Assembly: GCA_009377715.1 (NCBI GenBank)
Contig: WHTN01000006.1
Coordinates: 1 to 57,503 of the forward strand
Source of the DNA: Dehalococcoidia bacterium
Lineage (GTDB): Bacteria; Chloroflexota; Dehalococcoidia; SM23-28-2; WHTN01
DNA length: 57,503 nucleotides
Reading direction: 5' to 3'
This document shows, in pieces, positions 52,377 to 57,503 of this stretch. Numbering within the stretch: the stretch's first letter is position 1; every line of letters starts with the position of its first letter. Under the pieces are notes generated by a model that ran no database searches, was not told where the DNA came from, and saw only the letters and a list, made by a program, of their open reading frames with translations. The position numbers and the translations under genes are program-made.

Positions 52377-53657
52377 TTACGCTTTGATTAGCTCAGTCCA
52401 GTCCTTGCCGGCCATTAGATCTGACCAAAAGGAGTAGATGTTGCGCTGGTTCGCCTCGCCGGGCCCTTCGACGAAGGTGCCCGGCAATTCTTCATCGAAC
52501 CGCTCCTGGCCAAGGCGTAGCTGATAGTTGAAGTCGTACCTTCTTGCGACGCGCCCGTTGCTGGACTCGGTGCACATATTCCAGTTCTCGCCATCGTCTT
52601 GCTCCAGCATCCCGCCGGGGCCGGATTGGCCGCGCAGGTTTTGCACTCGGTAGATGTCCTTGATCTCCGGCGGCGCCTCCTTATCGACGATGCACCACGA
52701 CCACGCTTCGACCTTATCGGGCCCGCGCGGGTGCCAGACGCGAATAGTATGATTAGCGTCGGTCACCTGGAAGGAGAAGTTTGGGAAGATCGTACCTGTG
52801 TTCGTCCACACCTTCTGCGCCCTTAACTCTCCCATCTGTTTTTCCCTTTGCGACCAGACTCCCTCCAAATACGAAGCGAGTTCGGGAAGTCGCGGCGGCT
52901 GATTTTCCAATGCCAAGCTTGTGCCATGGCCGTAGTCCGTGTAGACGGTGAAGCTGGGAACAGGCGTTCTGAGGCGATCGGTGCTCCGCCCGCCCAGACC
53001 GACCTTGAGGGCAGAGATGTGGGTGATGTTGAAGTGGTAGCCGTCCGGGCTGAAGTTGTCGGCGGCGAACTTCCAGTTGCTGGTCATGACCCACTTCTGC
53101 GTTCCGCCGACGAGTTCTGTACCGCCCGGAGTACGTTCGAGGAACGTGTCGAGGTAGAAGGTAATATCGCCGAGGTACTCCCGCAAGGACGGAGCTTCAG
53201 GGTCGAACGTGCCGAAGATCAAGCCTTTGTACGAGTCCACCTGGGCAACCGGCACCAAGCCCCACTGCTCTATATCTAGCTCTTCGTAGTAGTACTCTTT
53301 ATATCCTGGCACACCCACCAGTTTGCCGTCGTTACCGTACGTCCAGCCGTGGTACGTACAGGTGAAAGCAGCCGCATTGCCTGCGTCCGCGCGGCAGACG
53401 CGCATGCCGCGATGGCGGCACGTATTTAGGAAGGCGTTGATCTTGCCGCGTGAATCGCGGACGACCAGCACCGGGTCTTCGCCGATGTATGCAGCGACGA
53501 AGTCGCCGGGGTTGGGTATCTGCGACTCGTGGGCCAGGAAACCCCAGCAGCGCGCGAAGATGCGCTCCAGTTCGAGTTCGTATATCTCTCGGTCTACGAA
53601 GAGACGGCGACTGACCAAGCCGCTCTTAGAGTTAACGAGTTCGCTGACGTCGATCAT
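52377..53657 (-). CDS. Rieske ring-hydroxylating oxygenase alpha subunit, R6
   Basis: A 426-residue family member starting MIDVSELVNSKSGLVSRRLF. The cluster ligands are Cys80, His82, Cys100 and His103; the iron site is NFSPDGYHFNITH (His208, His213) with EQDDGENW near the end, so it looks fully active. The variable region (LKVGLGGRSTDRLRTPVPSF) is unique. I chose the ATG at 53657 because AAAGGAGGGCGTTT precedes it; an upstream ATG at 53690 lies inside the SBP-D coding end. The start is 17 bases after the SBP-D stop, so the two are almost certainly co-transcribed, here without an intervening hairpin. Confidence 0.94.
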   Translation of the reverse strand: MIDVSELVNSKSGLVSRRLFVDREIYELELERIFARCWGFLAHESQIPNPGDFVAAYIGEDPVLVVRDSRGKINAFLNTCRHRGMRVCRADAGNAAAFTCTYHGWTYGNDGKLVGVPGYKEYYYEELDIEQWGLVPVAQVDSYKGLIFGTFDPEAPSLREYLGDITFYLDTFLERTPGGTELVGGTQKWVMTSNWKFAADNFSPDGYHFNITHISALKVGLGGRSTDRLRTPVPSFTVYTDYGHGTSLALENQPPRLPELASYLEGVWSQREKQMGELRAQKVWTNTGTIFPNFSFQVTDANHTIRVWHPRGPDKVEAWSWCIVDKEAPPEIKDIYRVQNLRGQSGPGGMLEQDDGENWNMCTESSNGRVARRYDFNYQLRLGQERFDEELPGTFVEGPGEANQRNIYSFWSDLMAGKDWTELIKA

Positions 53658-53674
53658 AAACGCCCTCCTTTGCT

Positions 53675-55351
53675 TTAACTCTTCAACCAAGCATAGGCGA
53701 ACCGGTACGGCTCCTGAGTATCATTCTTGTAGCCGGCGACACGCGGCTGAATCGCGACTTCTCCGGTCTGGCCCACGGTTGGCGAAGCCACAGCGTCCAT
53801 TAGTCCGCGGCGCACTGCATTTAGCAAGACCGGCTTACGTTCTTCCGGCTCCAGTATCGTCGATTGGGCCTCGATCAAGCGGTCAAATTCGGCATCCGCA
53901 AACTTCTTCCAGTAAGTTGCAACGCCACCATTAGAATGGAAGTAGTTGAACAGATGTAGGTTCGTGCCTCGCGGAGCTGGGTCGTTAAGGATCGCTATCG
54001 GCTCCTTGGCCGACCTAAAGATTTCGATTACTTCCTGACTCTCAATAGGCCGGAGCTGGGCTCTGATACCGATCCTTGCCAACTCGGCGAGGAAGCTCTC
54101 CGCTGTCCCGACGTTCCTCTGGTAGGCAACCCCGTTTGGTATGACCGGGTTTAGGGAGCCGGGGTCGACGCCGGCAGCCTGCAGCAGCTGCTGGGCTTGC
54201 TGAGGATTGTAACCTACCAAGTTATCAAACTCACTTTGCGGCAGGATCCAGTCCAGGGAAGGGACGAACATCATTGGGTGCAGCCAGCCGCTGCCAAAGT
54301 ACACCTGATCAAGAATTTGCTCGCGGTTGAAGAGCTTGGCCAGAGCTTGCCTGACCCTCTGGTCGGTATAAGGCGGTACCGTTGGGTCTATCCAAAGGCG
54401 GTCGCCGGTCTGATTGAGCAGTCTGGCGTCCAGCACGTAGAGGTCCGGGACCGTCTGTTTGAGCAGGTCAGTGGTCTGGCCGACCGTGCCGATTATGTCG
54501 ATCTGCCCAGTTCGGAAGGCAGATATCTCAAGGTTGGGGTCTTCGAGACGGTAAACTTCGTGCCGTTCCATATAGGGAAGGGACTGGCCATCGCTGCCAT
54601 CTATATAGAACTCCGGGTTACGCGTCGACGCGGTTAATGCAGTATCGGCATCGTTTGGAGACCAGATCCAGGCGCCAGAGCCGATGATCGGTCCCTCCAC
54701 CAGGTCGCCTCCCGCCGCCTCGACGCTCTCTGGCGGGACGATGGGGGTACGAAGGTCGCTCAGCGCCCAAAGGAGGTCGGCATCGGGCTGGGACAGCGTA
54801 ACTCGAACTGTAGAATCGTCCGGCGCCTCTACGTTTGTCACAGCCCTGAGCGTGCCGCCATTTACCTCGGCCTTCTGCCTCTGGTAGCTAAATACGACAT
54901 CCGATGCTCTCACGTTCCGGCCGCCCACCGGCGGAATATTTTGATATGTAACGGCTGGGTTGATCTTGAACACCCAGACCGTAGGCTCGGCAACCTCCCA
55001 GTTCTCGGCTATGTCCCCTATGAAAGTAACCTCATCCGGATATTTGTCGAGGTCGTGGCGGGCCAAGCGGCCGTAGTTGCCATGTGATTGCGGCTGGGAA
55101 AAGGTGCTCTTGTGCGGGTCCCAAGTCGGGGCAAAGTCGACAGTGTTAAGGTCACGGAGGGTGCCGCCGCGGACGGGCTGATCAGAGGCGCCGCCGGTAG
55201 CGACCGGACTAGCTCCGCTATCGCCTTCTTCCTCGCCGCAACCGATTACGGCCGCCGCCGCGATGCCTGCGCCACCCAGTACTACCCCCTTCAACGCGCG
55301 GCGCCGCGTAATGCGCCTCCGCCAGAAACGATCCCAGTAGTTAGTTTCCAT
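53675..55351 (-). CDS. Tat-exported family 5 solute-binding lipoprotein, SBP-D
   Basis: A 558-residue protein starting METNYWDRFWRRRITRRRAL. The signal has twin arginines (TRRRALKG), a glycine/alanine-rich hydrophobic part and the lipobox V-I-G-C. The mature protein shows WVFKINPAVTYQNIPPVGGR, YQRQKAEVNGGTLRAVTNVE, GSGAWIWS, VRQALAKLFNREQILDQVYF and a C-terminal YKNDTQEPYRFAYAWLKS. It is closest to SBP-E, the next gene upstream, and clearly related to SBP-B and SBP-C. It pairs directly with R6. Family 5 proteins bind peptides, nickel, opines, sugars or other solutes, so the ligand cannot be named. No permease is linked. Confidence 0.93.
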   Translation of the reverse strand: METNYWDRFWRRRITRRRALKGVVLGGAGIAAAAVIGCGEEEGDSGASPVATGGASDQPVRGGTLRDLNTVDFAPTWDPHKSTFSQPQSHGNYGRLARHDLDKYPDEVTFIGDIAENWEVAEPTVWVFKINPAVTYQNIPPVGGRNVRASDVVFSYQRQKAEVNGGTLRAVTNVEAPDDSTVRVTLSQPDADLLWALSDLRTPIVPPESVEAAGGDLVEGPIIGSGAWIWSPNDADTALTASTRNPEFYIDGSDGQSLPYMERHEVYRLEDPNLEISAFRTGQIDIIGTVGQTTDLLKQTVPDLYVLDARLLNQTGDRLWIDPTVPPYTDQRVRQALAKLFNREQILDQVYFGSGWLHPMMFVPSLDWILPQSEFDNLVGYNPQQAQQLLQAAGVDPGSLNPVIPNGVAYQRNVGTAESFLAELARIGIRAQLRPIESQEVIEIFRSAKEPIAILNDPAPRGTNLHLFNYFHSNGGVATYWKKFADAEFDRLIEAQSTILEPEERKPVLLNAVRRGLMDAVASPTVGQTGEVAIQPRVAGYKNDTQEPYRFAYAWLKS

Positions 55352-55383
55352 TACATACTCCTTTTGCCTAAGTCCTTAGACAT

Positions 55384-55469
55384 GAAGCCGAACGGGTTTG
55401 GTATCTGCGATTCGTGGCTGGAGAAGCACCAGTAGCGAGCGAAGAGCTACTCCAGCCTGTTCGTATATC
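55384..55469 (-). pseudogene. Remnant of a Rieske oxygenase gene between SBP-E and SBP-D
   Basis: These 86 bases align by eye, at the nucleotide level, with codons of about residues 25-52 of the Rieske paralogues, from the I-Y-E-x-E-L-E segment to the N-P-G-D-F segment. The best match is to R6: shared strings include GGTATCTGCGA, GCACCAGTAGCG-like sequence and CCTGTTCGTATATCT. The reading frame is destroyed and the cluster and iron domains are absent. It starts nine bases after the SBP-E stop, exactly where an oxygenase gene would begin if SBP-E once had its own partner as SBP-D has R6. Confidence 0.7.
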
Positions 55470-55477
55470 TTTGTTAC

Positions 55478-57160
55478 CTAACTCTTCAACCAAGTAAAGG
55501 CGAAGCGATGCGGCTCCTGGCTGTCGTGCTTGTAGCCCACGACCCGAGGCCGGATAGCGAATTCTTGCGTCTGGCCAACCGATGGTACAGCTACAGCGTC
55601 CGAGAGGCCCCGCCGTACGACCTCTAACAGAGCAGCCTTACGCCGCTCTGGCTCGTCCACTATCGTTGCCTGCGCCTCAATTAGCCTATCGAACTGAGTA
55701 TCTCCAAGCTTCTTCCAGTACGTCGCCACGCCACCACTCGAGTGGAAGTAGTTGAACAAGTGCAAGTTAGTGCCTCGCGGCGCCGGGTCGTTCAGTAACG
55801 ATATCGGCGCCTTGGCCGTGACAAAGACATCGATTACTTCTTGGCTTACAATGGGCTGAAGCTCGGCGGTGATCCCTATCTTCTTCATCTCGGACGCAAG
55901 GATCTCCGATATCGCAATGTTCCTGGCAAAGTTAGCTCCTGAGGGTATTGTGGGCCTGAATGACCCCAAGTCCACGCCGGCCGCCTGGAGCAGTTGCGTG
56001 GCCTGCTGCGGGTTGTAACCGACCAAGTTATCAAACTCCGACTGAGGCAAGATCCAGTCTAATGAAGGGACGAACATCATCGGGTTTACCCAACCGCTGC
56101 CAAAGAAGGCATTATTCTGTATCTCCTCGCGGTTGAACAGCTTGCCGAGGGCTTGCCTGACCCTCTGGTCGTTGTACGGCGACTGCGTCGCATCCATCCA
56201 GAGCCTGTCGCCGGTCTGGTTTAGTAGTTTGGCGTCCAGCACATAGAGATCGGGCACTGTCTGTTTGAGCAGCTCGGTAGTCTGGCCGTTGGTGTCCATG
56301 AGGTCGGCCTGCCCAGTGCGAAAAGCGGAAACCTGAAGGTTGGCATCTACAATGACTACCTGTTCTACATTCTCCATATAAGGGAGCGGCTGGCCATCCG
56401 TTCCTTTTCGGAAGAAGTCCGGATTGCGCCTCTTCTTGGATACTTGGTTTAGGACGTAGCTGGCCTGGTCCCAGATCCAGGCGCCGGTGCCGATGATCGG
56501 TCCTTCTTTCAGTTCGCCGCCCGCGGCCTCCACGCTCTCCGGTGGGATTATTGGCGTCCTCAGGTCACTAAGCGACCAGAGGAGGTCTGCATCCGGCTGC
56601 GCCAGAGTCACTCGAACGGTCAGGTCATCGGGCGCCTCCACCTTTGAGACAGCCCTGATGGTTCCCGCGTTCACGTTGGCCTTCTGTCTCTCGTAGCTGT
56701 ATACGACATCGCTTGCTTTGACAGTCCGGCCGTTCACTGGCGGAATATTATGATATTTGACGGCCGGGTTAATCTTGAAGACCCAAACAGTCGGCTCGGC
56801 GATCTCCCAGCTCGCCGCTATATCGCCGGTGAAGGTCACCTCGCCAGGATATTTATCGAGATCATGCATCGCTAGCCGGCCGTAGATGCCATGACCCCCC
56901 GGCTGCGCAAAGGTGCTCATGTGCATGTCCAGGGTTGGTGCGTGGTTGATTTGCGTAAACTCGTAAAGCGTCCCCCCACGTACCGGCTGATCAGAAGCTC
57001 CTCCGGTAGCCGTTGGAGCGGCGCCGTCACCCCCTTCCTCTTCATCGCAGCCGACTACAGCAGCCGCCGCGAGCCCCGCACCGCCTATCACAGCCCCCTT
57101 CAGTGCGTGGCGTCGCGTGATACGCCTCTGCCAGAAGCGATCCCAGTAGTTAGTGTCCAT
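55478..57160 (-). CDS. Tat-exported family 5 solute-binding lipoprotein, SBP-E
   Basis: A 560-residue paralogue of SBP-D starting MDTNYWDRFWQRRITRRHAL, with twin-arginine signal (TRRHALKG) and lipobox V-V-G-C. The mature part contains WVFKINPAVKYHNIPPVNGR, YSYERQKANVNAGTIRAVSK, GTGAWIWDQ, VRQALGKLFNREEIQNNAFF and the same DWILPQSEFDNLVGYNPQQA segment as SBP-D, so the two arose from a recent tandem duplication. A promoter-like TTGACA element lies about 60 bases upstream of the start and a perfect hairpin terminator further up. Its own oxygenase partner seems to have been deleted, leaving the remnant at 55384-55469. Confidence 0.93.
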   Translation of the reverse strand: MDTNYWDRFWQRRITRRHALKGAVIGGAGLAAAAVVGCDEEEGGDGAAPTATGGASDQPVRGGTLYEFTQINHAPTLDMHMSTFAQPGGHGIYGRLAMHDLDKYPGEVTFTGDIAASWEIAEPTVWVFKINPAVKYHNIPPVNGRTVKASDVVYSYERQKANVNAGTIRAVSKVEAPDDLTVRVTLAQPDADLLWSLSDLRTPIIPPESVEAAGGELKEGPIIGTGAWIWDQASYVLNQVSKKRRNPDFFRKGTDGQPLPYMENVEQVVIVDANLQVSAFRTGQADLMDTNGQTTELLKQTVPDLYVLDAKLLNQTGDRLWMDATQSPYNDQRVRQALGKLFNREEIQNNAFFGSGWVNPMMFVPSLDWILPQSEFDNLVGYNPQQATQLLQAAGVDLGSFRPTIPSGANFARNIAISEILASEMKKIGITAELQPIVSQEVIDVFVTAKAPISLLNDPAPRGTNLHLFNYFHSSGGVATYWKKLGDTQFDRLIEAQATIVDEPERRKAALLEVVRRGLSDAVAVPSVGQTQEFAIRPRVVGYKHDSQEPHRFAFTWLKS

Positions 57161-57198
57161 AGCGTTTAATCTCCTAAAGCGCTGATTTCGCGCGCTAA

Positions 57199-57227
57199 CT
57201 TTAAGCGGAACGATTAGAGTTTGTCAA
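57199..57227 (-). promoter_or_regulatory. Possible promoter of the SBP-E/SBP-D/R6 unit
   Basis: On the minus strand a perfect TTGACA (57227-57222) is followed after 17 bases by TTAAAG (57204-57199), a poor -10 box. It lies 39 bases upstream of the SBP-E start. The -35 match makes it plausible but not secure. Confidence 0.4.
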
Positions 57228-57313
57228 TCCTTTTTATAGGCTTGAGCATATTTTCACAAAGGATTCGTCGTCTGCTTGCCAGGATGAGGAGATAGCTGCA
57301 CGTTTTCTCAAAT

Positions 57314-57354
57314 AAACAGGGGGGCGGCTTCGACATGAAGCCGCCCCCCTGTTT
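57314..57354 (-). terminator. Perfect hairpin terminator upstream of SBP-E, downstream of R7
   Basis: AAACAGGGGGGCGGCTTC (57314-57331) pairs with GAAGCCGCCCCCCTGTTT (57337-57354) in an 18-base perfect stem with a five-base loop. It lies between the end of R7 and the SBP-E promoter, so it should terminate the R7 transcript. Confidence 0.8.
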
Positions 57355-57447
57355 CGAACGCTAGATCACTTAACGCGGACCAGACTCTGGGTGCCTGCAA
57401 AGTTGCTTTCTCGCATCAAGCACTCGTCGCTAAGCCTAAGGTCTATT

Positions 57448-57503
57448 TCAGCGCAAGTCGGCCCAGCTTTCGGCGTTTATCATTTCCGACCAGTACTCAT
57501 AAA
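57448..57503 (-). CDS. Rieske oxygenase alpha subunit R7, C-terminal end only
   Basis: Read from the right edge, the minus strand encodes YEYWSEMINAESWADLR and then a TGA at 57450-57448. This matches the C-terminal tail shared by the family (R2 has YEYWQHLMGG, R5 has RWAELMAAESWDDIR). Only 17 complete codons are in the window, so nothing can be said about its catalytic residues. Confidence 0.75.
   Translation of the reverse strand, partial: YEYWSEMINAESWADLR

Noticed and set aside
13709..53657. Recent gene conversion as the cause of the near-identical Rieske domains
   Set aside because: Synonymous positions differ at many sites between copies, so protein-level selection explains the similarity better.

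Overview
The window is one contig from a bacterium that I would place, by inference only, in the Chloroflexota (Dehalococcoidia or SAR202-like). The grounds are a family of Rieske ring-hydroxylating oxygenases, many Tat-type lipoprotein solute-binding proteins, a complex I operon with unusual gene content, and dense short intergenic repeats. I saw no rRNA, tRNA, CRISPR array, transposase or phage gene. Most of the window looks GC-rich; 27.5-29.2 kb is visibly richer in AT.

Region by region. (1) 0-9.4 kb, minus strand: NADH-quinone oxidoreductase genes in the order nuoA-C-D-H-J-K-(small DUF2007-like ORF)-L-M-N. nuoB and nuoI, usually in this series, are missing; nuoL has a frameshift and nuoN runs off the left edge. 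Three families of intergenic repeats fill the gaps. (2) 9.5-13.5 kb, plus strand: a small helix-turn-helix protein, a family 5 solute-binding lipoprotein and two DppB/DppC-type permeases, with no ATPase. (3) 13.7-20.8 kb, plus strand: Rieske oxygenase R1, a VOC-fold protein, two tandem bicupins, solute-binding protein SBP-B and oxygenase R2. (4) 20.8-27.5 kb, minus strand: a DUF2231-Rieske membrane protein with a tiny two-finger C2H2 protein, a frameshifted MFS transporter, and nrdA-nrdB. Upstream of nrdA lies a full regulatory leader: promoter, cobalamin riboswitch, intrinsic terminator. (5) 27.5-35.1 kb: a broken AT-rich gene, an SPFH protein, an alpha/beta hydrolase, an ornithine cyclodeaminase-like protein, and a set of winged-helix regulator, molybdopterin-domain protein and siroheme nitrite/sulfite reductase. 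(6) 35.2-42.1 kb, minus strand: a damaged Rieske gene (R3) and several housekeeping or hypothetical genes, many with frameshifts (DUF2461, zinc metallopeptidase, TfoX, mscL, HerA-like ATPase, DUF4332, YidB-like). (7) 42.2-57.5 kb: a second oxygenase/SBP region (R4, R5, SBP-C, R6, SBP-D, a Rieske remnant, SBP-E, the edge of R7), interrupted by an Ldh2-amidohydrolase-aldo/keto reductase operon and a DUF2254 membrane protein.

The main signal is a repeated cassette: a Tat-lipoprotein solute-binding protein next to a stand-alone Rieske oxygenase alpha subunit. Two of the four SBP genes are followed by a strong hairpin before the oxygenase. Across the paralogues the Rieske domain is almost invariant while the C-terminal catalytic half varies. 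That suggests one shared electron donor and many substrates, with the extracytoplasmic binding proteins capturing them. No beta subunit, ferredoxin reductase or cassette-specific permease is present, so donor and transporter must lie elsewhere. The second strong signal is the B12 riboswitch on a class I ribonucleotide reductase operon, which predicts a B12-dependent RNR elsewhere in the genome.

Caution: at least a dozen genes are frame-interrupted, often by one base in a homopolymer. Housekeeping genes are hit as well as accessory ones, so many of these breaks are probably sequencing or assembly errors rather than decay.
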